Positions 37,401 to 48,965 of a stretch of DNA of 64,000 nt are shown here, in pieces. Source of the stretch: Chaetorhynchus papuensis. Lineage: Eukaryota > Chordata > Aves > Passeriformes > Rhipiduridae. The stretch spans positions 286,561 through 350,560 of the forward strand of contig VWYX01000888.1 in assembly GCA_013396525.1 (NCBI GenBank). Direction: 5' to 3'. How positions within the stretch are numbered: the first letter of the stretch is position 1; every line of letters begins with the position of its first letter. The position numbers and the translations under genes were made by a program. A model generated the notes under the pieces. The model was not told where the DNA came from and did not search any database. It saw nothing but the letters and a program-made list of their open reading frames with translations.

Positions 37401-37499
37401 TGGGCGTGATGGTCAATAAGTGCTTGATTTGCTACACTGCCCGTTGGGACTCTAACTTTTTGTGTGCTTCGGCCTGCCCAGAAAGGCGAGGGCTTAATT
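34403..37499. other. Gene-free sequence
   Basis: Unique AT-rich DNA with one odd palindrome at 35.91 kb. Frames of 60-110 codons are unconvincing. Confidence 0.6.
35910..35926. other. 17-bp odd palindrome with GTCT/AGAC cores
   Basis: ATTTGTCT and AGACAAAT flank a single central A. The GTCT/AGAC pair resembles inverted SMAD boxes, though natural palindromic SMAD sites (GTCTAGAC) lack the extra central base. Confidence 0.7.
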
Positions 37500-37715
37500 A
37501 TTGGTTCGGTTGTTCAAAAGGGATGTTTGGCCGGATGTGAGCATTTCCCCCGAGATCTGTCGCTCACAATGGAGCTCTGCGTCAGAGCTGGGGCTCGAGG
37601 CCCCAGGGATGGAGCCTGGCCAGCAGCGCTCGGCCCTTCCCTCCGCCGCCGCCTCCCTGCCTGACTTGGCACCCAGAGACTCGCGTGTGTTGGCTGTCCA
37701 GAGTGCGTGTACCCA
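37500..37715. other. CpG-rich patch (small CpG-island-like)
   Basis: About 14 CpGs fall within roughly 210 bp, including CCGCCGCCG and TCGCG, against a CpG-poor background. GC content is clearly higher than on either side. An ATG at 37,569 opens a short frame (MELCVRAGARG...) that stops near 37,664. It could be a weak promoter or untranslated first exon, or a hypomethylated enhancer. No TATA box or clear donor follows. Confidence 0.45.
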
Positions 37716-40702
37716 ATTGTAAACCTGAAATTACAGTTGGAATGGAGCCTTAAATCCAGCTCTGCTCTGGACTGGGGACTCTGCTGAGGGCTGCCCTGCC
37801 CCAGGCGGCTGTGGCTGGGCTCAGGCAGCACCACTGGTGTTTCCCCTGCGGAGATATGGGTGGGGCAGAGGCCCAGGAGTCCCTTCTTTTGCTGCCTTGA
37901 GGAGGGTAGAAGTCGGGGATACAGTATGTACCTGCTCGACTGCTGCCTGTCTCCCCTTTGACCGCACACCTGTGGAGCATGCCAGGCCTGGGCTATGTCT
38001 CTTTTTCACTTTTAAATGGACAGTTTCAGACTGGTGCAATGTCACACTGATGTGGCTGCCCAGAGGCTCCAAAGGACCTACTCTTCTCCCAGAAGATGTT
38101 GATGGGGATAACAGCCACTCTCCCCAGCCTCTCTGAAGCACCTGGCAGCACCCATGGTGCTTGTGCCAGGAGAGGAGGCATCAAACTCAGCTCAGTTCTG
38201 CCTAAGCTGGCTAGGGTGAAGTGGCATAAAGCTACAGGAGGGGCTGGGCAGTCTTTCAAATTCTGAGGCAACATACAGGAGGAAAGAGAGGAGAGAAAGA
38301 AGGAATTGTCTGTGGAGTAAATCCATTGTTTTGTGAGAGAGTAAAAACTTCAGGCTTTCCAGTGAACTTCATTTATACCTATGTGTCTCTCTTTTCTCTG
38401 ATCTGGGCTCTCCTTGACACGAGGCATCTGAACAAAGACCAGAGGGTCATAGAAATCTCCTCGCGTTGCAGGATACTTTCTTTTTAGTTACTCTGCTATC
38501 CCTTTCTGCTCTCCATGAAATGAAGTCATTGGATGTTTTGCCTTAGAAACTGAGGAATTTAAATATGTGGGGCTTACAGCCATGGTGATTTAGGATTGCT
38601 GTTAGCTACACCTGAGTGATTCCCAGAGGATGGGAAAAATTGCCTGCAAAAAGAAACTTTGTGTTCAGGGGCAACAGGAGGTTGTTTGCATTCTGACAGC
38701 ACCATACTGCTGGATGTTTGTAGCTGTGGTCTGGGCATCCAAAAATTATATCCATAAAGGGTAGATCTGACTGTTAAGAACAAAGGAAGCTTTGGAGAAA
38801 ATTGTAGCAATGTAGTCAGCGGCACACATGAATGGGTCTCTGCTTCCTCCAGCTCCCTTCAGTGGGAATTGAGGCAGGTTTCCTATCAGTAAAGTTTAGA
38901 GCACTTCCCTCGAGGTAGATTCCCCCCTGCATTCATTCTGGTGTGCACGTGATTACAGGTTTAACAGCTCAGAGAAAAAAGCCAGGTCTGTTTATTGCTA
39001 TCTACCCTGTCAGGTGAAGGTTTTAGCTCATCCTCATTTGTGGCCAGGAAGCGTGAAGTTTGCCTTTGCAGCATGGCTTGGCCCCCGTGTGGCCCACAGA
39101 GTGGAGCAGGTCCCTGCAGTTGCTGGCTGCCACAGGGACCGCTCCGGCAGGTGGGCATCGATCCTGGGCGAGACTGCAGCTCAGCACGGCCCAGGCTTGG
39201 CACATCAAAGCCACCGCCTTGTCTAAGGCAGCACAAAGTTTCTTCCCATTCACCTAATCCTATCCCCATAAATTAAGATACATGTGCAACTAAACCTACC
39301 AAGTTTGGAGTGCCTCGTGGCAGCCCTGCAGAGGGTCTCCTGCCTCTGCTTTTGTAGCAATCACATTAAAACCAGCACCTCCTTTCCAAGCGAGAATCAG
39401 AATGCTTCGAGCTCTGCTGGCTCCTCGTAAGCTGTGCTTGGTTAGCTCCAAATATTCTTTGAACACTATCTTCTTCAAAGCTGCTTTTCAGGTGGAGTGA
39501 TTTGAAAACCAGGAGAGATTACCGTGGGGTGTTTTTTTCCTCTCATTTTAAGAGGAAATTTGAGTTCAAAATGTTTTGACCAGCTTTGTTTTCATAAAAG
39601 AGTCACCAAATGTAGCTGTGTTCTCTTTAGTATAAGAAAGGTAAAAAGGATGCAGTGCTTTGACAGTTACCCATCTGCTGATTGCCACGAGTACCAAGTG
39701 TCAGGATGAGATTGATGGCCTTAGAAAATAAATCCACTGAGGCAGGAAAAGTACCTTACTTTGCTTTTTTACAGTGCTAAGCGTGTGTATTTTCTGTATT
39801 TAGCCAGTGCTAAATAATAATGAGTGACTACAGTTAGTGCCTAAGCTGGGGAAAGCCAGGCCTCCAGCCAGCCTGGGGTTAGGAGCTCTGCTGATTATTC
39901 AGTTTTGTTTGAGCCAGCCATACACATTTTTCCTAAATGCCTTAGTCTTTTCTTCCCAATTATTTTGAGGTCTAGGAAGATACACTCTTTTCTGTGGAAT
40001 TTCTCCAAAGTCAAAATGTTAAAATCTAAAACCAGTAAGATTAGAGTTTTAATGTTTTGAGCATGTTTGTTTGTTTGAATCCAAGACGAATTTTTGGCTA
40101 GAAAATATCAGTTAGGCTTGTGATTGGAAAAAAAAGGACATCACTAAAACAAGCAAATAGACTCTCCTCCTTCCAACTTGCTTTGTTTTGAAGGTGGTGG
40201 AGCGTGACAGGATTTTGAGTCTGCTCAACATCTGAAAATCAGAAAATGAAGATTTCTTGCAAAGCCTTCTTCCCTGTCTACCTAGGTCTCCGTTTTTCCT
40301 AGCCCACACAAGTCCTGCTGCTGTGCCTGTGTCAGACAACAGTGCTCAGCTGGTGTATCTCTGGGGTGCCAGTGAATTTGTATCCTGTCATCTCAGGAGG
40401 TGACTAGGGTAAGGAAGTTCTAATTCCACCTCTCAGATCTCATATTAGACATCCTTGAAAATGGATCTCTGGCAGTCCAGGATCTGACTGGAGTGGATGG
40501 AGGAAAAGGATTAGGGATTCTGCCTAATCCAGCTCAAAACTCCTGACAGCACCCAATAAAAATAATACCCTGGCTGCTTTTGCAGTCTATTCCCTACTCA
40601 AAGCAAGGATTTGTCCTTGGCGGCCACTGTCAAATAGAGAACTGGAAGTCTGACTCTGTATCGCTGAATGGCTCTGTGTTTCATGGCTATTTGGGGTTTT
40701 GC

Positions 40703-40726
40703 TTATTATCAGCTGTTTATTATCAG
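40703..40726 (+). repeat. Direct repeat of a GATA-type motif around an E-box
   Basis: TTATTATCAG occurs at 40,703-40,712 and again at 40,717-40,726 (period 14). CAGCTG lies at 40,710-40,715. Read in reverse, each copy gives CTGATAA. E-box plus GATA composites are known hematopoietic sites, but here the spacing is not the classical one. Confidence 0.5.
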
Positions 40727-42073
40727 TGTTTCATTTTGGAAACAGGATTGACTCCCTGAAATACAAGGCTCCCGTTTCCTTTGGGAAGGAGCAATTGGTG
40801 CATGTGGCGGCAGGTGGGTTTTGGCAGCATGTTTTCCATTCAGATGCTTATGGTTTTGAGCAGGTTCATGGCTGCTCTTTGTAAAATCCTCTTCTCATTA
40901 GGCTAAAGCACCTCAGAGTTTCAGGACCTGCTGCTTTCTTCTCTTATTCCTTATTTCTTTCCTCCCCAAACACCTCCTGGTGTTTCTGCACCGTGCTGAA
41001 CGAGCCTCATGCCTGCACCTGGATGTCGCACATATCAGCACAAAAGCCTCTCGACAGAGCAGCCCTGAGGAGAACAAGCTGGAGCAAAGATGTGATGGGA
41101 ATGTTTGCTGGACAACTCAGCTGGGTCACTTGGCTTATCCTTGCTTGGGGGAGTGAGGTGGCTGCTTCTATTCCTTACCTTGCTGATGCCTAATGAGAGC
41201 TTTTGCTGCTTTGGCTCAAAGGGCAGGCTGCTGCTCTGAGGGTTTCCTGGCTTGGGCAGAACAAGCTGTGCTTGCACGTCTGCTGGGTGCTGCTTCAGGT
41301 TGGAGAAACAGGAGAGAAAAAACACCTACCTTTTGATAAGAATGCAAAGTAATATTTAGAGTTTCCTCTTCCATCTTATGTTGAGGCTATTATTAGCTTA
41401 TAGCAGGTTGGTGCCTGTTGAAGTTTGGAAGTAGGATATTATGTTCTGAAAGTATGGTATTTTGCTCTAAGGTCAGTGAGGATAAAACAAAGAACTTAGA
41501 AATAAATTTTTGAGAGCTGAATTTCTAATGGGAAAGGAATTATTTTTTCTTGCTTGCTTGCTAGCTGTTTCTGCTGCAATAGGAAGACAAATTAAAGTGA
41601 GACTAGAGCAACAGAGCTGCAGTGGGAGGAAATGAGAAGACCCTCTTTGATCCCAAATGCTCAATCAAGAAGCATTTCCCAGCAATGTCAAATGAGATTT
41701 GTCAAGTCCTAGGTAGAGGCCAGCAGGGCCTAGAACTGAACAAAAGGAGGAGGTATCATACTATAAATTTGGTCTCAACATATTCAGAGTTAATCTTCCT
41801 TTACCTACCTAATATGAAGGTTATTAACCTGACTGCAAAAGGACCTACTGGGGAGTTAAGTGCCACATGGACAGGACTACTAGGTTTTGAAAAGCATTTG
41901 TGCTGGTGACTGTAACATAATAAATGTAATAAGTGCCTCTTTAGATCTTCTGTAAGTGGTAAAGAATCATTGATCACCCTGTGGGATGGGGGCTGGGGAG
42001 CTTGTTTTTGATGTTTTAATACCAAGTCAGAAATGAGAGCTCAGCGTTGTTGATGAAAAGAGCACAGAAATTT

Positions 42074-42100
42074 GTTATTATTATCATTATTATTATTATT
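42074..42100 (+). repeat. (TTA)n microsatellite
   Basis: Nine near-perfect TTA/ATT units with one C substitution in the middle. Confidence 0.9.
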
Positions 42101-42469
42101 CATTTTTCTGCCTTAAAGAGACCGAGAGGGAGTTGGTGCCAAGGGGTGAGAAATAAATCATTAGCATCTTCACATTTGCACTGCAGATTAATCTGGGGAA
42201 ATGAGGCTGGTAGTTTTTAAGCCTCTTGCATATTTGCCAGGTGAACTGTTTAACTTGATCTCTCCCTTTACTTTTTTTCTAACCAGAGAGTTTTCCACTT
42301 ACAGATTTAAAAGGTCACAAGGTTAAGCAGAAATCAGAAGCTGATTTATTGCATAAGTACCCTTAGCAGGCATTTTGGCCAATGCTGTATGAAAGTTTGT
42401 TTTAAATTATGCTATTTTTTTTTCCTTCCCCTGAATGATGTGATTTGGTTTTCTTTTATATTCCTGCTC

Positions 42470-43010
42470 CACTTGCCTCGCGCTCGCTTTGCTGAACCTT
42501 GCAAGGTTCTCAGTGCAAGAACGATTTTCTGATCGTTTCCAAGTAAGTGTCCGGCTTGGAGGGCTGGCAGTGGCAATTGTGACATTATTTTATGCTGCCC
42601 TCAGTATTCTCACTTGATTTCCCCTGCTGGTCAGTAGGTAACAGGTAAATGTTAGAGCTGCTAGGAGCGGATGGCAGCTCTGAGCAAGGCTGTGTTTGCC
42701 AGGCAAAGGAAAGTGACGGCTGTAGCAATACTGCGCAGAGTGAAGGCTCTGGCTGAGGGAGCTGTGCTGGGTATTTAGAAGTGCATTGTTAGTGGAGACG
42801 TGAAACAGAGATCCTGACTGCTTGTGAGTGCTGGAGATCCCCTAACACGTGTTCCAACAACGGGAGTCTTTGCCAGAGTATCGGAGGTAATTAGTCAGTC
42901 TGCCTGCATTCCTTCTGCAGCCTCAATTAATTATGAGGCTCTCGCTAATTTCTGGATAAAACTGTCCTGTAGTGGTGTTAGAGGATGTTAACCAGCTGCC
43001 ACCTTCAGCT
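42470..43010. promoter_or_regulatory. Candidate regulatory element (palindromes, E-box, homeodomain site)
   Basis: Four symmetrical motifs sit within about 450 bp: the 16-bp palindrome at 42,494; AACGAT/ATCGTT arms at 42,520-42,537; AACACGTGTT with a CACGTG E-box at 42,844-42,853; and AGCCTCA/TGAGGCT arms (42,919-42,940) around ATTAATTA, a homeodomain-type core. CpGs and TAATTAG-type sites are also scattered here. This density is unusual for the window and typical of conserved non-coding enhancers, but conservation is not visible from one sequence. Confidence 0.35.
42494..42509. other. 16-bp perfect palindrome
   Basis: GAACCTTGCAAGGTTC is a perfect palindrome in a locally CpG-containing stretch (CTCGCGCTCG lies just upstream). 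A second inverted repeat, AACGAT/ATCGTT, follows at 42,520-42,537. A splice-donor-like GTAAGT starts at 42,543, but no matching coding exon can be built. Confidence 0.85.
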
Positions 43011-44178
43011 TCCATCGATACTTTATAAATACTGCACAAAGGACTTGAAAGCAAGGCCTCTTGCTAGTGAGTGCAAGCTCTGCTCCTGCTGATCTCCTCC
43101 TCCCTGAGCACTTGGCCTAAGAGCAGGAAGACACGATCCTGCCTGTACTGGTAGCAAATACAAATGCTACAGCAAGGAAATGTTTTGGTATGCTTCAAGG
43201 AGAAAGCTGTTGCTTTCAGTGTTTCATCCTTTATTGACTGGAATATGAACACAGGCCGGCAGAGACATATAAGCAGATTCAGTGGGAAGAGCTGTACTGA
43301 AACACAACTATCAGTGTCAGGTTCTTGGACAAGGTTGACAGGGAAAGTAGGTTGGATCTTTTATTAGGTCTGTTGATACTGTTGGGGAGGCAATCTTTTA
43401 AACATGTAAATGTGGTTTCTCATATCTGAAATAGAAGCATCAGCCTTTGAAACTAAATAAATACATGTTGAGAACACTTTCCCCAAGTTTAGCAAAGTTA
43501 TGTTAATCACTTAGACCATCTGTTGGAGAAAATGTAGTTGTGAAGCTGGGATAGGTTAGGGGCACATTGGTGAGAGAAGAGATAATAAAATTGTTTGTTT
43601 CTCTAGGACGCAGTAAAGTTTTTGAGAATTGCTTGCTTTTCCTGGTGGTGTTACATTTCCTTTTTAGAAGTAAGAAAGATGTTTTATTCATTTTTAAAAG
43701 ATACGATTTTTTTGGAGCCTTTTTTGTGAGGCTCCAGAATTGTGGTGTATTGGCTTGGGGTTCTCATGACAGCAAAGTTCCTCAGTTTAGCAGGAAGATG
43801 AGGCTGGGAGCTTCCTTGCCTGTAGCCCTGGCTGGGCTGGGAGAGGTCCAAGGGTTCCAGGGACACTTCCCTCTGCAGCTGGGAAGTGTGAAACACTTCT
43901 ACTTTATCCTGAGGGGAAGCACGGCAAGAACTATACAGAAAAGAGTTGAAGTCAGTCACCCCAGGAAGTGTGGCTGGCTCCTAACGGCCTGCTGCCTGAG
44001 CTTTTCAGCCTGACAGCATCTCTCCTCCTTAAACACATTGTGAAATGTTGAAAAATGATTTGGATGTCTTTATGACAGTGGCATTTGTTCAGGAGGAGCT
44101 GTCTGTTTGTTTAAATACAGCCCCAAAGGAGGTGCTTGTTTTCCTAGGATTTCCTCTAATTGCTGACCCAAACAGGAG

Positions 44179-44200
44179 AAGAGAGTGTCTTCACTCTCTT
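44179..44200. other. Hairpin (9-bp stem, 4-nt loop)
   Basis: AAGAGAGTG (44,179-44,187) is the exact reverse complement of CACTCTCTT (44,192-44,200), with loop TCTT. No T-rich tail, repeat or gene border adjoins it. Confidence 0.8.
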
Positions 44201-45879
44201 GAAGGGACATCACAGCAGCCTGGCTGAGTGCTGGCAGAAGTGTGATTAATCTTGACTAGACAACCGTGCCAGAGCCACTTCCAAAACGTTGGACTCCAAA
44301 CCAAACACAGAGTATGCTTATAATAACTCTCCTGTCCTTTTCAATTACCTTGTCTCTCTCTCAATTCCAAATACATCAGTCTTGTTTGAAGGCTTTGTTA
44401 TACCCCACTGATGTGCTAATGCAAGTTGTAATCTGTCCTTGTTACAACATTTACTGCCAGTAAAGCTCATGTGGACAAGGAGAGGTACGGTTGCGGGGAA
44501 AAGCAGTATTTTTCAAAAAGTAACCATCTACTTAGGTCGCCCTCCTGCTTTTCAGGAGATATCCAGATACACCTGAGAGCAAGTTCGTCATCTGGTCCTG
44601 TACCTGACTCGAAGGAAACAGGACGACTGTTTGAGACCACTTGCAAAATACTCAGAAAATGCAACAAATCTCATGGTTGTTAACATTGCCCCAAATGTGT
44701 AATTCATGGAAGGCTGTGGAGATATGCTGCACTGCTGGGGTGTAACAATCAGGGATCTAAACCTTTTAGGAGGGGCAGGTGGTGGAACCCCAAATGAATG
44801 AAGATACGTGATCCAGTGCAGAGTCACAAAACCCTCAAACTGTTTGGGAGGGAGGTTGCTCCCAGGCTTCTGCTGCTCTGGTTTCTGTGATTTAGCAAAC
44901 TGGGTTATTTAGCCAGTGTGATTCATGCTTCTTGGACCATCCGCTGCAGTGCTCCTAACTTCAGGTCAAGAGGAAGGAAGAAAAGGCTCCTGTGTGAAAC
45001 AAAGGATGTCACGTACTGATCTCCATTGTTACAGCAGTAGAGGAACTGGTGTAATAACCAAATGAAGAGCAAATGAAACTCAAAATTGATGAGAGATGCA
45101 GAATGATAAAATAATTTTTAAATGTTGTAAAATGTCTGCAGCAATGTTGGCTCCTGCCATTTTATTACTAATGTTAAGGAAACCTCAGGTTTTTACAAGA
45201 TCTGTGGCTACAGGAATTTTTCTTCAGAATAAGACCCTTCTAAAAATGTGTTTCCTTTTGCTCCTGGAGTAGATCTCATTAAGTTGAACAGGGCCAGCTT
45301 TCCTTGTATTCCATAACCTGCTGTTTTCCTCATGAACTGGGAGGCTCATGAATTTTCCATCCGGAACTGCAGCCATGAACCCGGGGGACTGAGGCTTGTT
45401 GTTGACCGCTTGCTGCCTTTCCATGCAGTGTTGTGGTAAATCCAACAAATAATTGATTTAGCAGTGCAGGAAGGTCACCAATCGTCTTTTATAGCTGTCA
45501 TGTACAGCTTGAGATCCCTGTCCTGCCGCTCTTAGCCCTTGGAAAACCCTTCGCTAGGAGGGCTTGTGGTCTTTTTTGTTCCCAACTGCACAATGGTGGC
45601 AAATCAGGTGCTTTAAATTTTTAACAGATTAAAGAGGGCTGTGCTGTGCATTGGGTCACAGGTCACTGCTCTTCTCCAAAGCAAGAGAATGAAATTGTTA
45701 TCTGGCATGGTCACCTGCAAGAATGAGATTGAATAATGACATTAGTACATTCAAGTACAGGTTCACTGATGTCAGATTTTTCTCCAACTTGGTGTGAGCG
45801 AATCAGATTACTCAGTCATCAAGTTTCATCATCGTGCCTCCGTCACTCATGAATGGCTTATGCCTTGGGAATCAGCAGA

Positions 45880-46660
45880 ATTATTACTAAAAATATTATT
45901 CCAATGCACCTGATTGGTTGCAGAATATAATACAAGAATGAAAATGCCTTTTCAACCCCTGGTATAATTACTTATGTCTCTTCATGATGAATCATAAATG
46001 CTCTTTTGATATCTACATGATAATTCGTAGAAATTTTAAAATACATTTTTATGTGAGTTCTATTGACAAATTGTCTACAAATAACTTACTGACTTCTCAA
46101 CTGCATGAGTTATTTGAAGTTATTCATAGATTGCTTCTTGGTTTGCTGATTGTTTACAAGCAATTCCTTTTTAGTATTCAGTGGCTGGTATTCAAGTGTT
46201 CAGCTTCCAGCTGCACGATTCAGTTTGTATTTTGACATATAGGTCACACAATAGTATTTCTGCTCCCTGACTAAATGCGTATAATTCATAGGATCTAGCT
46301 TCTTGCACGAATATTTGCATGGAATTACAAAATTCTCATTCTGCAGCCATTCTTTAACACTTGATTATCAGCAGAAACTGAAACAATCCTTTTTAATCTT
46401 ATTTGTGGAGTATTTATGGAAATGCTAATTCACAGTGGACATTACCATAAATGAACAAATTTGCTGTAAAGCTTCAGCTATGCACTCAGCTGCATTTTTA
46501 TTAGTTTCACTGTGTTTGCCCATCTTCTTTCTATGATCTCAAAATATTAATCATTTATATATTTATTTCTTGGCCTTTGTGAAATTCAGTAATTTTATGA
46601 AAAATGTACATATATATATTGTTGAGTTATATACATTCTCCATGGAAACTGCATATAGTG
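45880..46660. other. AT-rich block with octamer and TA-rich motifs
   Basis: This stretch is markedly AT-rich. It holds an inverted CCAAT (TGATTGGTTG, about 45,911), an exact POU octamer ATTTGCAT (about 46,313-46,320), several ATTAAT/TTTATA cores and TACATATATATA near 46,609. No coding or repeat signature is evident. It could be a conserved enhancer or a matrix-attachment-like region; neither can be shown here. Confidence 0.3.
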
Positions 46661-48803
46661 ACCTCCACCCTCAGTAATGGTGGCAGAGTGCCTTATGTGT
46701 CCTTCCATCTGATTTTGCAAGGCTTTTCCTGTTATATGCTGTTAGAACTCCACGGTTCCGTTTAAAACCACAGTACCACGAATATAAAATCAATAGACAA
46801 ATAAAATCCAACACTGACTGGACAAGCCAAAGCCATTAAACGAGCAATAGCCAGCCGCTCTTATGAGTCCCGGTCTTTGGTTTGTGGTCTCACAGATCCC
46901 TTTTTCCCCTGCTCTCCCCAGCTGCCCCCTGCTCTGTAGAGAGGAGATAAAATGATTTCAAGTGTGGAGACATTTCAGTCCAAGGATTACACTGGAAAGC
47001 AGAGGGCATGTTTGAAATTCTTGCACACATTTCTAAAATAACAGTGAGAACCATGCTCTCTTGCTGTTCAGAGATAAGGGAAGACTGCCCTTGAAGAACT
47101 AAAGTGTCCAAAATATGAAATATCATGGCTGTTTCTTAGTACATGGACCATTTTGAAAACACTTCTATTATTTTTCTTCACATATTCAAATAACCACAGT
47201 GCAAGGCATCTGGCCTCTCTGGATTCTGTTTGCTGTGTTTCCCTACACCTCTCACTGGTCCCTGGGGCTCAGGAGGGTGTTTATTACAAATGAATGTTTA
47301 ATGTCTGCCTTGAAAAGCTTCTTGTCTGGCTTGGAATTTCTGGTTGCAGTGCTCTGGAAAGACCTGCCTGTGGAGAAGGGCCCTGTGTAGCTTTACCTGG
47401 GCACGGAGTAGCTCCTGCATCTTGTGATTGCTTTTAGTGAGGGCTTCCTTGTCTTTCTGGTTGGCAGCTCATTTGGCAGAGCTGACACTGACTATCTTGT
47501 TTGACCCTCTTCGTTTCCAGTTAACCCCTGGTACAGGAGTCCACTGTTTTGAGAGTGAGCTGTGGTGACAGGACAGTCAAAGGACATCCCTGACTCAGCT
47601 GGCCCCGGGTACCAGCAGGACACTGTGGCAGCTGTTCAAAGGAGACACTGAGAAAGCAAAGCCCAAAGTGAGCCAAATGCTTCCTCCACCTGTCTTGCTC
47701 CTGAGACAAGGCCCAAGAGGGAAAGAAGCCTTTAGTTCTAGACACTCGTGCTGTAACATTGCTCTGACTGCTTTCACCTGGGACGGCAGCTGGTGCCTGA
47801 ACCTTAGTTTTCCTTCTCACCTGCCTTTAATTTAAATGCAGCTGGTTTCTGCTGTAGCTAGGAGATGGAGTGTTCTGAATGCTTCAGCAGCATGTAAAAA
47901 CTCTGGCAAGCTCACTCTGAGGTGTACTTAGGTGAGGGATATGCATGCTATGTCTCTCGTTACTCTCTTGAGACTGACTCGCTTGTTTCCTGCAAGAGTT
48001 GTCTGATAATTTGCCTGGATGGGCTGGTGATGTGCAAGCGTTGAGAAACCTTCCAAAGGCTGTAAATATTGATTGCACCATCCGTGTGAAAGACCAAGGT
48101 TTCACAGCCTCCCAAGTCTTTGTCCTTTCTCCCAGTTGCTGGGCTCACTTTCCACACACCATAAAGCATTTTTCTGATAGAAAGCTCCTCCACAATCCTA
48201 GCTTGAGCTCTGTGCAGAATGCTGTATCTTGCCAGCTGGTAGCCAGACATTAGAGCTGATCTAAGTAATCATCTATTATAAGCAGCAGCTTTCCCCAGGT
48301 GAGTCAAAGGGAACAAAATTTTTCCCTTGGAGGAGCTCTCTTTGGCTTCTTGCAGCTAGGAGCTGCTTTCTGAGAGCCTTTAAACACCTAATTCCACCCA
48401 AAATACAGCTGTCTGTCCAGAGCAGCTGTCTTAGGAGCTATGCCACAGCTCATCTGGGAGCCTTTTTGTGTGCTTGTGTGGCCCAAGAGACCAAGACAAA
48501 TAATGCAGCAGAGAGCTTTGTGCAGTTGTTTCCTTGCTGTGTTTTCCTGATGGCAATGCCTACCTAGTGAGTTGGGATGCTGCCTCCTCTAGATTCTTGT
48601 GGAATGCTGCAGTTAAAAGCTAATTACTAGTAAAAACTCTTGTTGCCAGTTGTAAGGCCAATAGGCTTATATTAGTTCAGAGTCTTTGTCAAACTGTTTT
48701 ACAAGTAGTGTTGGTCTTTTCTTTTTCCCTGTCTCTCAGTTTCACTGTTTCTAGGCTGAAGCAAAACATTGAATTGCAGGTGTGCCACTTATTGAAATGC
48801 TGC

Positions 48804-48820
48804 AAAAAAAAAAAAAAAAA
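48804..48820. repeat. Homopolymer A17
   Basis: Seventeen A residues in an A-rich segment. No retroposed sequence is recognisable upstream. Confidence 0.9.
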
Positions 48821-48899
48821 GAAGTTGAAATTACAGAAAAAAGCACAGGCAAAAGATAAGACTTATTTTCAAGACATATCTTTGTGGGCAGCTCTGTAA

Positions 48900-48965
48900 T
48901 AGAAAAACAGAATGCAGAGTCTTAGTTGGAAGGAATAGCCCCTGCAGTGGGAACACTTGGGTTCA
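48900..48965 (-). mobile_element. Possible degraded CR1 3' end
   Basis: The plus strand reads ACAGAATGCAGAGTCTTAGT followed by TGGAAGGAATAGCCCCTGCA. This resembles the reverse complement of a CR1 3' end (AGAATGGTTTGGGTTGGAAGG, then CCCCTGC). It is short and diverged, and the tail repeat is not clear. It is listed as a candidate only. Confidence 0.28.

Larger units (their letters stand above)
37716..42469. other. Gene-free sequence
   Basis: Moderately GC-rich segments at 37.75-38.2 and 39.0-39.25 kb give many overlapping frames without domains. The GATA direct repeat and the TTA microsatellite are here. Confidence 0.6.
43011..48899. other. Gene-free sequence
   Basis: It includes the 44.18 kb hairpin and the AT-rich block. 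A strong donor-like CAG/GTGAGT at about 48,299 has no plausible exon upstream. Confidence 0.6.

Noticed and set aside
37500..37600. Transfer RNA gene suggested by GGTTCGG
   Set aside because: No A-box, acceptor stem or terminator T-run can be placed around it.
42470..42545. Possible coding exon ending at GTAAGT (42,543)
   Set aside because: One frame is open up to the donor, but it has no in-frame ATG and no good acceptor with a pyrimidine tract at its start; an in-frame TGA lies shortly upstream.
48270..48305. Strong donor-like CAG/GTGAGT
   Set aside because: Upstream sequence is stop-rich and no acceptor at a plausible distance gives an exon.
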